64,000 bases of DNA from Micromonospora sp. R77 (GTDB lineage: Bacteria > Actinomycetota > Actinomycetes > Mycobacteriales > Micromonosporaceae). How positions within the stretch are numbered: the first letter of the stretch is position 1; each line of letters begins with the position of its first letter. Below, in pieces: positions 45,468 through 54,978 of the stretch. The notes beneath the pieces are model-generated. The model made no database searches. It saw only the letters and a list, made by a program, of their open reading frames with translations, and was not told where the DNA came from. The position numbers and the translations under genes are program-made. Where the stretch lies: positions 4,464,001 through 4,528,000 of the forward strand of contig NZ_JALDST010000001.1 in the NCBI RefSeq assembly GCF_022747945.1, given 5' to 3'.

Positions 45468-46657
45468 TTGTTGCCCTCCCAGTGGGGGTTCTCCCAGATC
45501 ACGGTGCCGCCCATGCCGATGCCGATGCACATGGCGGTGAGGCCGTAGCGGACCTCGGGGTGCTCGGCGAACTGCCGGGCCAGCTGGGTCATCAGCCGTA
45601 CGCCGGAGGAGGCGAGCGGGTGGCCGATGGCGATCGCGCCGCCCCACGGGTTGACCCGCGGGTCGTCGTCGGCGATGCCGAAGTGGTCGAGGAAGGCGAG
45701 CACCTGCACGGCGAACGCCTCGTTGAGCTCGAACAGGCCGATGTCGTCGATGGTCAGGCCGGCGATACGCAGCGCCTTCTCCGTCGACGGGATCGGGCCG
45801 ACGCCCATCACCTCGGGCTCGACGCCGACGAAGCCGAAGGACACCAGCCGCATGGCGACCGGGAGGCCCAGCTCGCGGGCGGTGGCCTCGTCGGCGAGGA
45901 GGCTGGCGGTGGCGCCGTCGTTCAGGCCGGCCGCGTTGCCCGCGGTCACCCGGCCGTGCGGGCGGAACGGGGTCTTCAGGGTGGCCAGCTTCTCCAGCGA
46001 GGTCTCCCGGGGGGCCTCGTCGGTGGTGGCCAGGCCCCAGGCGTTCTCCTCGTCGCGGATCGCGACCGGCACCAGGTCGTCCTGGAGCTTGCCGTTGGCG
46101 TACGCCTTCGCGGTCTTCTCCTGCGAGGCGAGCGCGAACGCGTCGGTGCGCTCCTTGGTGATGTGCGGGACCCGGTCGTGCAGGTTCTCCGCGGTGGCCC
46201 CCATGACCAGGGCGGACGGGTCGACCAGCTTCTCCGCGATGATCCGCGGGTTGGGGTCGACGCCCTCACCCATCGGGTGGCGTCCCATGTGCTCCACGCC
46301 GCCGGCGATGGCGATGTCGTACGCCCCCATGGCGATGCCGCTGGCGACGGTGGTGACGGCGGTCATCGCGCCGGCGCACATCCGGTCGATCGAGAAGCCG
46401 GGGACCGTCTTGGGCAGGCCGGACAGCAGGGCGGCGGTGCGGCCGATGGTCAGGCCCTGGTCGCCGATCTGGGTGGTGGCGGCGATGGCGACCTCCTCGA
46501 CCCGCTCCGGCGGCAGCTGCGGGTTACGACGCAGCAGCTCGCGGATGCAGCGGATGACCAGGTCGTCGGCGCGGGTGTTGGCGTACATGCCACCCGCCTT
46601 GCCGAACGGGGTGCGGACGCCGTCGACGAAAACGACATCCCTAACTTCACGGGGCAC
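45464..46657 (-). CDS. fadA: Acetyl-CoA C-acyltransferase (thiolase)
   Basis: A 397-residue thiolase from GTG at 46657 (GGAGG upstream). It cleaves 3-ketoacyl-CoA to acetyl-CoA in beta-oxidation. Seen: VVFVDGVRTPFGKAGGMYAN; the nucleophile Cys in SIDRMCAGAMTAVTTVASGI; HMGRHPMG; GRVTAGNAAGLNDGATASLL; ELNEAFAVQ; the His of NPWGGAIAIGHPLASSGVRL; and the second catalytic Cys in AMCIGIGMGG. First gene of the operon, translationally coupled to fadB. A TACT-N4-AGTA inverted repeat overlaps its likely -10, suggesting repressor control. Confidence 0.94.
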   Translation of the reverse strand: MPREVRDVVFVDGVRTPFGKAGGMYANTRADDLVIRCIRELLRRNPQLPPERVEEVAIAATTQIGDQGLTIGRTAALLSGLPKTVPGFSIDRMCAGAMTAVTTVASGIAMGAYDIAIAGGVEHMGRHPMGEGVDPNPRIIAEKLVDPSALVMGATAENLHDRVPHITKERTDAFALASQEKTAKAYANGKLQDDLVPVAIRDEENAWGLATTDEAPRETSLEKLATLKTPFRPHGRVTAGNAAGLNDGATASLLADEATARELGLPVAMRLVSFGFVGVEPEVMGVGPIPSTEKALRIAGLTIDDIGLFELNEAFAVQVLAFLDHFGIADDDPRVNPWGGAIAIGHPLASSGVRLMTQLARQFAEHPEVRYGLTAMCIGIGMGGTVIWENPHWEGNK

Positions 46658-46692
46658 TGGAGCCTCCTAGCCGGCACTGGCATTTCCCACGG

Positions 46693-46708
46693 ATGCTACT
46701 CGCCAGTA
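46693..46708 (-). promoter_or_regulatory. Candidate fadA promoter and operator
   Basis: On the minus strand TAGCAT (46693-46698) may be a -10, about 35 bases before the fadA start. It touches TACT-GGCG-AGTA (46697-46708), an inverted repeat of the size TetR-type fatty-acid regulators use. No regulator gene is adjacent. Confidence 0.35.
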
Positions 46709-46781
46709 ACCAACCCCGACACCACCCCCCATGTGTCCCACCCCACACCCCCCAGCTCGCCCCAGCCCGGTTCCCGCCGGA

Positions 46782-46840
46782 TTGATCATGAGGTTGACGG
46801 CGGTGTGGATCTCCGAAAGTGCCGCCAACCTCATGATCAA
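46782..46840. repeat. Dispersed palindromic intergenic element, copy 2
   Basis: Arms of 20 bp (46782-46801 and 46821-46840) with one mismatch flank a 19-base centre. It matches the element at 8343-8405 in arm core (TGATCATGAGGTTGRCGGC versus CGATCATGGGGTTGGCGGC), centre length and 14 of 19 centre bases. It sits between the fadA promoter and the 3' end of the RNase D gene. Confidence 0.8.
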
Positions 46841-46869
46841 CGGGGCCGGGAGGGTGAGCGGGAGGGGGG

Positions 46870-48188
46870 TCAGGGGGTGGGAAGGGTCAGGGCGGTGGTG
46901 AGGGCGGGGAGGAGGAGGGTGAGCTGCCATTCGCGGGCGCCGAAGCCGCGCAGCACCTCCGCCACGGTGTCGTCGGTGATCTCCTCCGGGGGCTGCCAGG
47001 CCAGCCGGCGGATCGAGTCCGGGGCGATCAGGTTCTCCGGCGGGAGGGTGTGCGCGCCGGCGATCCGGACCACCACCTCCCGGCAGCGGGCCAGCCGGCC
47101 GGCGGCCACCGGGTCCCGCTCCGCCCATCGGTGCGGCGGGGGCGGCCCCTCGACCGTCGGGGTGACCGGCAGGGCGTCCTCCGGCAGCTGCCGGGCGTCG
47201 TCCAGGGCCGCCAGCCAGGTACGCGCCAGCCGGCGTACCGACCGGCCACCGAAACCGGGGAGGGTGAGCAGGGTCTTCTCGTCCTTCGGGTCCAGCTCGG
47301 CGGCGGCCACGATGGCCGAGTCGGGCAGCACCCGCCCGGGGGCGGCGTCCCGGCGGGCGGCGATCTGGTCCCGGGCGTACCAGAGCGACCGGACCCGGGC
47401 CTGGGCGCGCCCGCGCACCCGGTGGATGCCGGAGGTGCGCCGCCACGGCTCGGCGCGGACCCGGGGCGGGCGCGCGCCGGAGCGGACCAGCGCGGCGAAC
47501 TCCTCCGCGGCCCACTCCGACTTGCCCTGCCGGTCCAGCTCCTCGGCGAGGGCGTCCCGCAGGTCGACCAGCATCTCCACGTCCAGCGCCGCATAGGTCA
47601 GCCACGACTCCGGCAGCGGGCGGCTGGACCAGTCCGCGGCCGAGTGGTGCTTCTCCAGCGTGTAGCCGAGCAGCTGTTCGGTCAGCGCGGCCAGGCCGAC
47701 CCGCTCGAACCCGGCCAGCCGGGCGGCCAGTTCGGTGTCGAAGAGCCGGCGCGGTCGCAGCCCCACCTCGGCCAGGCAGGCCAGGTCCTGGCTGGCGGCG
47801 TGCAGCACCCACTCGGTGTCGGCGATCGCCGCGTCGAGGGTGGAGAGATCCGGCAGCGGCAGCGGGTCGACCAGCGCGGTGCCGGAGCCGGCCCGGCGCA
47901 GCTGCACCAGGTAGGCCCGCTGGCTGTAGCGGTAGCCCGAGGCGCGTTCGGCGTCCAGCGCCACCGGGCCGGTGCCGGCCGCGAAGCGGGCCACCACCTC
48001 GGCCAACTCGCTCGGGGTGGCCACCGGCGCGGGCGTGCCGTCGCGCGGGGCGGTCAGCGGCACGGGTCCGCCGGCGATGGGTTCGGTCCCCGCGTCCGCC
48101 GGCTCCGGCGCTGCCGACGGCGGATGCGCGGGGGCGTCTTCCGTGCGGCTCTCGGCGGGCCGACGGCGCAGGGTGGTTCGTCGGTCAC
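46870..48188 (-). CDS. Ribonuclease D family (DnaQ-like 3'-5' exonuclease with HRDC domain); probable frameshift at codon 6
   Basis: An exoribonuclease-like protein matching Rv2681. The DnaQ-type domain shows GPVALDAERASGYRYSQRAY (ExoI; the usual DxE appears as DAE), VLHAASQDLACLAEVGLRPR (ExoII) and the ExoIII region SSRPLPESWLTYAALDVEML. A helical HRDC-like part follows (RGRAQARVRSLWYARDQIAA; LTLPGFGGRSVRRLA). The main frame is open well past any sensible start. GTG at 48188 lies exactly six bases after TAGGGT, and it encodes VTDEPP; restoring one C in the run at 48171-48173 joins it to LRRRPAESRTEDAPAHPPSA of the main frame. If the break is real, the first good in-frame start is GTG at 48063 (397 residues). 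Confidence 0.8.
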
Positions 48189-48194
48189 CTGACA

Positions 48195-48200
48195 ACCCTA
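48195..48200 (-). promoter_or_regulatory. -10 element (TAGGGT) of the RNase D gene, leaderless
   Basis: TAGGGT on the minus strand lies exactly six bases before the GTG at 48188. The match to the actinobacterial -10 and the spacing support this start over longer versions. Confidence 0.6.
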
Positions 48201-48416
48201 GTGCGCGACCGGATCCGGTGTGCGCAGCCGGTCCGGTGCGTGTCGGGCGGGTGGCCGCCGGATGTCGCCCCGGATCGGTGTGGCGTCGGTGTGGCAGGGT
48301 CGGACAACGGGGGAGACAAACCCCTTTCGCGCAGGTACGGTCCATCGGGCCGCGCGCCGGGCTCAGCACGACCCGGGGCGGCGGCGACGGGCGTCTACGG
48401 GGAGGGCGTGGCAAGC

Positions 48417-49948
48417 ATGACGGCCAGTTACGGGTCGGGTGACGGGACGTCGGGGCAGTACCCCGGACAGGACGCCGACGGGGGCCGCGCGGAGCACGCC
48501 GGCTCGGCCCGCCCGGGCCCCCTGCCGCCCCGCATCGAGCCGCACCGCCCGGCGGTGCCGCCCCAGCCGGGCGCCCCGCCTTCCCGCCGGCGCAGCCCTC
48601 CGCCGCCTACGGGTCCGCCACCCCGCCCGGCTACGGCTCGGCCACCCCGCCCGGCTACGGCTCGGCCACCCCGCCCGGCTACGGCTCGGCCACCCCGCCC
48701 GGCTACGGCTCGGCCACCCCGCCCGGCTACGGGTCGGCCACCCCGTCTCCCGCGGCCTACGGTTCGACCCCGCAGCCCGCCGGTTCCGGTGCGGCCACGC
48801 CCGCTGTCACCGGCCACGGTGCGGCCCCGGCCGGTTCGGCCACGCCCACCACGGGCCACGGGTCGACCCCGGCCGGGTTCGCCGCCGCGCCGGCCACCGG
48901 ATTCCCGCCGTCGGCCCTGGGTCAGCCTCAGTCCGCCCCGCCGGGAGCACCCTGGGGCGGCTACCCGGAGCCCCGCTCCGGGTCGGACGCGCCGGCCGCG
49001 GACCCGTACGCCGCCGGGGCCCGGGCCACCTGGTCCCCGGCGCCCGCCCCGCAGACCCCGTTCCCCGGTGCGCCCGCGTCGGCTCCGGCGTACCCCGGGA
49101 ACCCGGTTTCCGGGCCGGCCGGGCAGCCGGGCTGGCCCGGTGCGGCGACCGGCGGTCCGGCCGGGCCCGCGCGACGCGGCTGGCTGCCGGTCACGGCGCT
49201 CGCCCTCGCCGCCGTGCTGGCCCTGGTCGCGGGCGTGCAGGCGTACCAGATCCACCGGCTGGGCGACCGGCTGGCGGCCACCGACCGGCGGCTGGCCGAC
49301 GCGCAGGGTGCCGACGGCACCCGCTTCGACGGCGTGGAGAAGCGGACGTCGGCGCTGGAGAAGCAGGCCGGCTCGGCCTTCAACCCGGAGGCGGTGGCCA
49401 GCGCGGTGCTGCCCAGCGTGTTCCGGGTCCGGGCGGGCCAGTTCACCGGCACCGCGTTCGCCATCGGCAAGCCGGCCGCGGGCGGCGGCGCGACCATGCT
49501 CACCAACTTCCACGTGGTGGAGTCGGTCTGGGAGTCCGGCGGCCGGCAGGTCTTCCTGGAGCGCACCGACCAGCGTTTCCCGGCCACCATCGTCAAGATC
49601 GACAAGGCCAAGGACATCGCTCAGCTCCGCACCACCGGCACCTTCACCGGGTTGGTCGCCGCCGTCGCGCCGGTCAAGTCCGGGCAGCAGATCGTGGTGG
49701 TCGGTGCCCCCCTCGGCCTCCAGGACAGCGTCACCACCGGCGTGGTGAGCGCCTTCCGCAAGGACGAGGGCGGTTCCGGGCCGGTCATCCAGTTCGACGC
49801 CCCGATCAACCCCGGCAACTCCGGCGGGCCGGTGATCAACGGCTCCAAGGAGGTCGTCGGCATCGCCACCGCCAAGGCCCGGGACGCCGAGGGCATCGGC
49901 CTCGCGGTGCCGATCAAGACCGCCTGCGACACGTTCAAGGTCTGCTGA
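48417..49948 (+). CDS. Membrane-anchored trypsin-like serine protease (S1C-type), frameshift in Pro-rich arm
   Basis: Read from ATG at 48417 (GGAGGG ten bases upstream): MTASYGSGDGTSGQYPGQDA. The first 54 codons are in one frame; restoring one base near 48579-48581 joins them to the rest, which ends at 49948. The arm contains five perfect or near-perfect copies of the octapeptide GYGSATPP. A membrane helix follows (WLPVTALALAAVLALVAGVQ), then a short coiled segment and a trypsin-like domain with His in MLTNFHVVES, Asp in DKAKDIAQLRT and Ser in INPGNSGGPVINGSK. It has no PDZ domain, unlike HtrA. It should be an extracytoplasmic protease, about 510 residues after repair. Confidence 0.8.
48606..48742 (+). 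repeat. 24-bp tandem repeat inside the protease gene
   Basis: Five consecutive copies of a 24-base unit (GGCTACGGCTCGGCCACCCC plus GCCC) encode the octapeptide repeat GYGSATPP, with degenerate copies on both sides. Copy number is likely to vary by slippage. Confidence 0.75.
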
Positions 49949-50066
49949 CCGGTCCACCCGACCGCCACCGCCACCCCACCGTCTGGGTCGACCTCGTCGG
50001 CCGTCGATCCCGAGCATCCCGGCCCCGCCGGAGCACCCCCACGGGGCCCAGCAACCTGGAGGAACC

Positions 50067-50846
50067 ATGTCCCAGCCACCGACCGGACCGGAGGGCTACC
50101 CGCCGAGCTACCCGCCGCAGCCGCCGCCCGGTCCGCAGCCGGCCGGCGGCACCACGTACGGCAACCCGTACGGCGTCGGCCAGCCCGCGCCCCAGCAGTA
50201 CGGGGCCGCTCCCCAGCAGTACGGGCAGCCGCAGACCGACCCGACCCAGGTCCAGCCTGCGGTCCCCGGTCAGTACGCCCCGGGGTCGGCCCCGCCGGTC
50301 TCCGGCCCGGCGTACCCGATGTCGGCGCCGCCGATGTCCGCCCCGCCGGTCTCCGGACCCGGGTTCGGGCCGCAGATGTCCGCCCCGCCCGGCTCCGTGC
50401 CCCCCTACGGCGCACCCGCCGCCGCAGGCGCCGGCAAGGGCCGCACCACGCTGATCCTGGCCGTGGTCGCCGGGCTGCTCTTCGTCCTGGGCGGCGTGAT
50501 GACCGGGCTGTACATCACCAAGAGCAGCGAGCTGAACCGCACCGAGAAGAAGCTCACCGCCCAGGTCAGCGAGCGGGACGGCACCATCTCCGCCAACAAG
50601 CAGGAGATCGACAAGCTCAAGACCGACCTGCAGACGGTCCAGGACAAGCTCGCCGACACCGAGCAGGACCTGACCGGCACCAAGAACGACCGGGACGAGC
50701 AGGCCCGGCAGAAGAAGGTCATCGCCTCCTGCCTGGACAAGCTGACCACCGCGATCAAGGCGGCGGCGGCCGGCAACAAGGCCGCCTTCGACCAGGCCAA
50801 CAAGGGCCTCGACAAGGTCTGCAACGAGGCCGAGAACTACCTCTGA
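50067..50846 (+). CDS. Proline-rich single-pass membrane protein with extracytoplasmic coiled coil
   Basis: A 259-residue protein from ATG at 50067 (ggagg upstream). Residues 1-120 are Pro/Gln/Tyr/Gly-rich with repeats such as PQQYGAAPQQYGQP and MSAPPMSAPPVSGP. A membrane helix lies at about 125-150 (TTLILAVVAGLLFVLGGVMT). The outer part (about 153-215) is a strong heptad coiled coil (KKLTAQVSERDGTISANKQE, IDKLKTDLQTVQDKL), followed by two Cys (ASCLDKL; KVCNEA) that could pair. It follows the protease gene after 118 bases on the same strand, and both share the arm-plus-anchor layout. No family recognised. Confidence 0.75.
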   Translation: MSQPPTGPEGYPPSYPPQPPPGPQPAGGTTYGNPYGVGQPAPQQYGAAPQQYGQPQTDPTQVQPAVPGQYAPGSAPPVSGPAYPMSAPPMSAPPVSGPGFGPQMSAPPGSVPPYGAPAAAGAGKGRTTLILAVVAGLLFVLGGVMTGLYITKSSELNRTEKKLTAQVSERDGTISANKQEIDKLKTDLQTVQDKLADTEQDLTGTKNDRDEQARQKKVIASCLDKLTTAIKAAAAGNKAAFDQANKGLDKVCNEAENYL

Positions 50847-50866
50847 CCCGTACCGGGTCCGCGCGG

Positions 50867-50897
50867 CGGGCCGCTCCGGTTCCCCCGGGGCGGCCCG
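50867..50897. terminator. Convergent hairpin between the coiled-coil and DUF3000 genes
   Basis: A 13-bp stem (CGGGCCGCTCCGG / CCGGGGCGGCCCG, one G-T wobble) with a five-base loop, in the 84-base gap between convergent stops. Confidence 0.7.
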
Positions 50898-50930
50898 TCG
50901 GCGTACCGGGACCGGCCGGCGGCGTGCGGG

Positions 50931-51503
50931 TCAGGCCAGGCCGGTGGAGCGGCGGGACGACAGCGCGGTCACCCCGGGCGGCGGGAGGCCGGCCGTCGAG
51001 GCGAGCAGGGCGCACCAGCCGAGCAGGTGCGGGGCGAGGTTGTCGCCGAGCGGCGTCCACGAGGCGCGGATCTCGATGTCGCCGGCGGCGGGCGGGCCGG
51101 CCAGCTCGCCGAAGCGGGTGGAGAGGGTCTGGGTGACCGTCCCGCCGATCGCCCGGTGGTGGGCGTCCTGGGCGTCCAGCGCGTCCACCAGCCAGGTCCA
51201 GCCGACCCCGGGCAGCAGCGGGTCGCTGGCCAGGTCGACCTCCAGCTCGGCGGTCACGTAGGTGACCAGTCGCAGGGTGCCCTGCCAGGCCTCGTGCCCC
51301 GCCGGGTCGTGCAGCAGGATGAGCCGGCCGCCGGCCACCTCGTCACCGTCGCGCAGCACCGCGGCGGAGAGCGCGAACGCGTACGGGGCCAGGCGCTGCG
51401 GGGCGCCGACCTCCTCCAGCACGATCTCCGCGCGGGGACTGACCGACCGCAGCCCGGCGACCGCGCGGGCAAAGGTTTCCGGGGGCGCGATCGGAGGGGG
51501 CAT
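50931..51503 (-). CDS. DUF3000 domain-containing protein
   Basis: A 190-residue soluble protein from ATG at 51503, preceded by TAGGCT with exactly six bases between. It starts with the typical [20 protein letters not shown] and contains [50 protein letters not shown] and [20 protein letters not shown], all DUF3000 hallmarks. The homologue in M. tuberculosis is Rv2680, next to the RNase D gene Rv2681; here a protease and a coiled-coil gene have come between. Function unknown. Divergent from hemE. Confidence 0.88.
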   Translation of the reverse strand: MPPPIAPPETFARAVAGLRSVSPRAEIVLEEVGAPQRLAPYAFALSAAVLRDGDEVAGGRLILLHDPAGHEAWQGTLRLVTYVTAELEVDLASDPLLPGVGWTWLVDALDAQDAHHRAIGGTVTQTLSTRFGELAGPPAAGDIEIRASWTPLGDNLAPHLLGWCALLASTAGLPPPGVTALSSRRSTGLA

Positions 51504-51509
51504 GTGGGC

Positions 51510-51515
51510 AGCCTA
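51510..51515 (-). promoter_or_regulatory. Candidate -10 (TAGGCT) of the DUF3000 gene, leaderless
   Basis: TAGGCT on the minus strand is exactly six bases before the ATG at 51503; no Shine-Dalgarno is present. Confidence 0.5.
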
Positions 51516-51617
51516 TGCCGCCCCGGGTCCGGTCGCCGTCACGGCGCGCCGAGCGAGCGTCACGTTGCGCCCTCCCCGCACCCGTCCGGTGCCGGAGGGC
51601 GTGGGACGATGGCCGCG

Positions 51618-52709
51618 ATGAGCACCGAGAACGCGGGCGTCGCCGCCCGAGACGGAGAACCCCGCCGCGGCGGACCGGCCGACTCGCCCTTCGTCCGGGC
51701 CTGCCGCCGCGAACCCGCCGGCCACACCCCGGTCTGGTTCATGCGCCAGGCCGGCCGGTCACTGCCGGAATACCGCGAGATCCGGGCCAACGTCGGGATG
51801 CTGGACTCCTGCCGCCGACCCGAACTGGTGGCCGAGATCACCCTCCAGCCGGTCCGCCGGCACGGGGTCGACGCGGCGATCCTGTTCAGCGACATCGTGG
51901 TGCCGGTCGCCGCCGCCGGGGTGGACCTGGACATCGTCCCGGGCACCGGACCGGTGGTGGCCGAACCGGTGCGGGCCGCCGAGGACGTCGAGCGGATCCG
52001 CCCGATCACCCGGGACGACGTCTCCTTCGTGGACGAGGCGGTCCGGCTGCTCGTCGCCGAGCTGGGCGACACCCCGCTGATCGGCTTCGCCGGCGCCCCG
52101 TTCACCCTGGCCAGCTACCTGGTCGAGGGCGGTCCGTCGCGCACCCACGCGAGGACCAAGGCCCTGATGTACGGCCAGCCGGAGCTGTGGCACGCGCTCT
52201 GCGCCCGGCTCGCCGAGGTCACCCTGGCCTTCCTCCGGGTGCAGGTCGACGCGGGTGTCTCCGCGGTGCAGCTCTTCGACTCCTGGGCGGGCGCGCTGTC
52301 GGAGGCCGACTACCGCCGCTACGTGCTGCCGCACTCGGCGTACGTGCTGTCCGGGCTGGAGAGCGCCGGGGTGCCGCGGATCCACTTCGGGGTGGGCACC
52401 GGTGAGCTGCTGACCGCCATGGGCGAGGCCGGCGCGGACGTGGTGGGCGTGGACTGGCGTACCCCGCTGGACGTGGCGACCCGCCGGATCGGCCGGGACA
52501 AGGCGGTGCAGGGCAACCTCGACCCGACCGTGCTGCTCGCCCCCTGGTCGGTGGTGGAGACCGAGGTCCGGCGGATCGTCGAGCAGGGCCGGGCCGCCCC
52601 CGGCCACGTGTTCAACCTCGGCCACGGCGTGCTGCCGGAGACCGACCCCGACGTGCTGACCCGGGTGGTCGCGCTGGTGCACGAGGTGTCCGCGCGCCAC
52701 GCCGGCTAG
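51618..52709 (+). CDS. hemE: Uroporphyrinogen decarboxylase
   Basis: A 363-residue enzyme converting uroporphyrinogen III to coproporphyrinogen III. Start: ATG at 51618 (MSTENAG); ATG at 51609 is in frame and possible. Seen: [20 protein letters not shown] (UroD signature with substrate-binding Arg), [60 protein letters not shown] and [13 protein letters not shown] near the end with the final His in [14 protein letters not shown]. First of three co-directional heme genes (hemE-hemY-hemQ), ten bases before the next, matching Rv2678c-Rv2676c. Confidence 0.96.
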   Translation: MSTENAGVAARDGEPRRGGPADSPFVRACRREPAGHTPVWFMRQAGRSLPEYREIRANVGMLDSCRRPELVAEITLQPVRRHGVDAAILFSDIVVPVAAAGVDLDIVPGTGPVVAEPVRAAEDVERIRPITRDDVSFVDEAVRLLVAELGDTPLIGFAGAPFTLASYLVEGGPSRTHARTKALMYGQPELWHALCARLAEVTLAFLRVQVDAGVSAVQLFDSWAGALSEADYRRYVLPHSAYVLSGLESAGVPRIHFGVGTGELLTAMGEAGADVVGVDWRTPLDVATRRIGRDKAVQGNLDPTVLLAPWSVVETEVRRIVEQGRAAPGHVFNLGHGVLPETDPDVLTRVVALVHEVSARHAG

Positions 52710-52719
52710 GGAGGCGACC

Positions 52720-54132
52720 ATGCGGGCACCGTGGCGGGTGGCGATCGTCGGTGGCGGGATCACCGGGCTGGCCGCCGCCGTCCGGTTGCGCGACCGGGCA
52801 CCGGCCGGCACCGAGATCACCGTGTACGAGCAGTCCGGCCGGCTCGGCGGCAAGCTGCGCACCGGCGAGATCGCCGGGCAGTCCGTCGAGTTCGGGGCCG
52901 AGTCGTTCCTGATGCGCGACTCGGCCACCGGCGCGGACTCCGCGGTGGTGGCCCTGGTCCGCCGGCTCGGCCTGGCCGACGCGATCGTGCACCCCACCGT
53001 CGGGCAGGCCGCCCTCGCCGTCGACGGCGGGCTGCGCCCGATCCCCGGCGGCACGCTGGTGGGCGTACCCGGGGATCTGGACCGGGTGGCGACGGTGGCG
53101 ACACCGACTGCGGACGCCGACCCCGACGGCGGTCGGCCGCTGCTCGGCGCGGACGAGGACGTGGCCGTCGGCGCGCTGGTCCGGGACCGGTTCGGCGACC
53201 AGGTGGTGGACCGGCTGGTCGACCCGATGCTCGGCGGCGTCTACGCCGGCCGGGCCGACGACCTGTCGCTGGCCACCACGATGCCGGCGCTGGCCCGCGC
53301 GGCCCGGGTGGAGCACACCCTGGTCGGCGCGGTCCGGGCGGCGCAGGCCGCCGCGCCGCGCCGCCCCGGCGCCCCGGTCTTCGGCACCCTGGCCGGCGGG
53401 CTGAGCGCCCTGGTCGAGGCCGCGGCCCGGGCCGGCGGCGCGACCGTCCGCACCGACGCGGCGGTACGCGAACTGCACCCGACGGCCACCGGCTGGCGGC
53501 TCACCGTCGGCCCGACCCGGGACCCCGAACTGGTCGACGTCGACGCGGTGCTGTTGACCGTGCCGGCCCGCCCGGCCGCCCGGCTGCTCGCCGGTCCCGC
53601 CCCCGAGGTGGCCGCCGCCGTCGGTGGCCTGGACTACGCCAGCGTGGCGTTGGTCACCCTGGCGCTGCCCGAGCCGGAGCTGCCGGAACTCTCCGGGTTC
53701 CTGGTGCCGGCCACCGAGGGGCTGCTGGTCAAGGCGTCCACCTTCTTCACCACCAAGTGGGGGCACCTGCGCCGCCCGGACGGGATCGCGCTGGTCCGGG
53801 CCTCCGTCGGCCGGTACGGCGACGAGACGTCGCTCCAGCTCACCGACGACGACCTGGTGGCCACCGTGCACCGCGAGCTGTCGAAGGTGCTCGGCACCCC
53901 GCTGCCCGCCCCGGTCGCCCGGCACGTGCAACGCTGGGGTGGGGCGCTGCCGCAGTACACCCCCGGTCACCTCGACCGGGTGGCGGCGGCCCGGACGACG
54001 CTGCGCGCCGCCCACCCGACGCTGGCCCTGGCCGGCGCGGGCTACGACGGCGTCGGCATCCCGGTCTGCGTCCGCTCCGGCGAGACGGCGGCCGAGGAGA
54101 TCATCACGGCACTGGGAGGATCGGGATCATGA
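52720..54132 (+). CDS. hemY: FAD-dependent protoporphyrinogen/coproporphyrinogen oxidase
   Basis: A 470-residue flavoenzyme from ATG at 52720 (gggaggcgacc upstream). The FAD-binding Rossmann motif [17 protein letters not shown] is at residues 7-23 and the C-terminal FAD segment [20 protein letters not shown] near 440. The middle has [30 protein letters not shown] and [11 protein letters not shown]. In actinobacteria with HemQ this enzyme (also called CgoX) oxidises coproporphyrinogen III to coproporphyrin III, which iron then enters. It overlaps hemQ by four bases (ATGA). Confidence 0.94.
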   Translation: MRAPWRVAIVGGGITGLAAAVRLRDRAPAGTEITVYEQSGRLGGKLRTGEIAGQSVEFGAESFLMRDSATGADSAVVALVRRLGLADAIVHPTVGQAALAVDGGLRPIPGGTLVGVPGDLDRVATVATPTADADPDGGRPLLGADEDVAVGALVRDRFGDQVVDRLVDPMLGGVYAGRADDLSLATTMPALARAARVEHTLVGAVRAAQAAAPRRPGAPVFGTLAGGLSALVEAAARAGGATVRTDAAVRELHPTATGWRLTVGPTRDPELVDVDAVLLTVPARPAARLLAGPAPEVAAAVGGLDYASVALVTLALPEPELPELSGFLVPATEGLLVKASTFFTTKWGHLRRPDGIALVRASVGRYGDETSLQLTDDDLVATVHRELSKVLGTPLPAPVARHVQRWGGALPQYTPGHLDRVAAARTTLRAAHPTLALAGAGYDGVGIPVCVRSGETAAEEIITALGGSGS

Positions 54133-54830
54133 CCGAGCAGACCAACGCGGCCCGGCTCAAGGAGCTGAACGCCACCGTCCGCTACACCATGTGGTCGGTG
54201 TACCGGGCGACCAGCCCGCTGCCGTCGCTGCGCGAGAACGTCGTCGACGAGGTCGAGTCCCTCTTCGAGGAGCTGGCCGGCAAGGACGTCACGATCCGTG
54301 GCACGTACGACGTGGCGGGCCTGCGCGCCGACGCGGACCTGATGATCTGGTGGCACTCCTCCTCCAGCGACGCCCTCCAGGACGCCTACCTGCGGTTCCG
54401 GCGGACCACGTTGGGCCGGGCGCTCACCCCGGTCTGGTCGCAGATGGCGCTGCACCGGCCGGCCGAGTTCAACAAGAGCCACATCCCGGCGTTCCTGGCC
54501 GGCGAGGAGGCCCGCCCCTACCTCTGCGTCTACCCCTTCGTCCGCTCGTACGAGTGGTACCTGCTGCCGGACGCCGAGCGGCGGGAACTGCTCGCCGAGC
54601 ACGGCCGGCTGGCCCGTGGCTACCCGGACGTACGGGCCAACACGGTCGCCTCGTTCGCCCTCGGCGACTACGAGTGGATGCTCGCCTTCGAGGCCGACGA
54701 GCTGCACCGGATCGTCGACCTGATGCGCGACCTGCGCGCCTCCGGCGCCCGCCGGCACGTCCGCGAGGAGATCCCCTTCTACACCGGCCGCCGCCGCTCC
54801 GTCGCCGACATCGTCACCTGCCTGGTCTGA
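54129..54830 (+). CDS. hemQ: Coproheme decarboxylase (chlorite-dismutase-like HemQ)
   Basis: A 233-residue enzyme from ATG at 54129, translationally coupled to hemY. It performs the last step of the coproporphyrin-dependent pathway, turning coproheme into heme b with peroxide. Seen: [61 protein letters not shown] with the conserved Tyr, and [20 protein letters not shown] leading to [20 protein letters not shown]. Length and motifs fit actinobacterial HemQ (Rv2676c). No ferrochelatase gene is in the window. Confidence 0.94.
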   Translation: MTEQTNAARLKELNATVRYTMWSVYRATSPLPSLRENVVDEVESLFEELAGKDVTIRGTYDVAGLRADADLMIWWHSSSSDALQDAYLRFRRTTLGRALTPVWSQMALHRPAEFNKSHIPAFLAGEEARPYLCVYPFVRSYEWYLLPDAERRELLAEHGRLARGYPDVRANTVASFALGDYEWMLAFEADELHRIVDLMRDLRASGARRHVREEIPFYTGRRRSVADIVTCLV

Positions 54831-54904
54831 CCCGGCGTCCCGCGCGGGCTGCGCCGCGCAGCCCGGGCCGGGCCGCCCCCGAGCCGGGCCGTCCCGCGCA
54901 AGTG

Positions 54905-54963
54905 CTCGATCCTGGAAGTAGTGGCCTCCCGAAGCCGGGGAGGCCACTACTTCCGTGTTCGAG
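54905..54963. repeat. Long palindromic element between hemQ and the LPMO gene
   Basis: A perfect 17-bp stem (54914-54930, GGAAGTAGTGGCCTCCC, with 54938-54954) and a seven-base loop, extended by an imperfect outer stem that includes CTCGA/TCGAG. It lies between convergent genes, so it can act as a terminator. The AT-rich AAGTAGTGG core is unusual here and suggests a dispersed repeat; no second copy was seen in this window. Confidence 0.65.
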
Positions 54964-54978
54964 GGTGATCTCGGAAGG

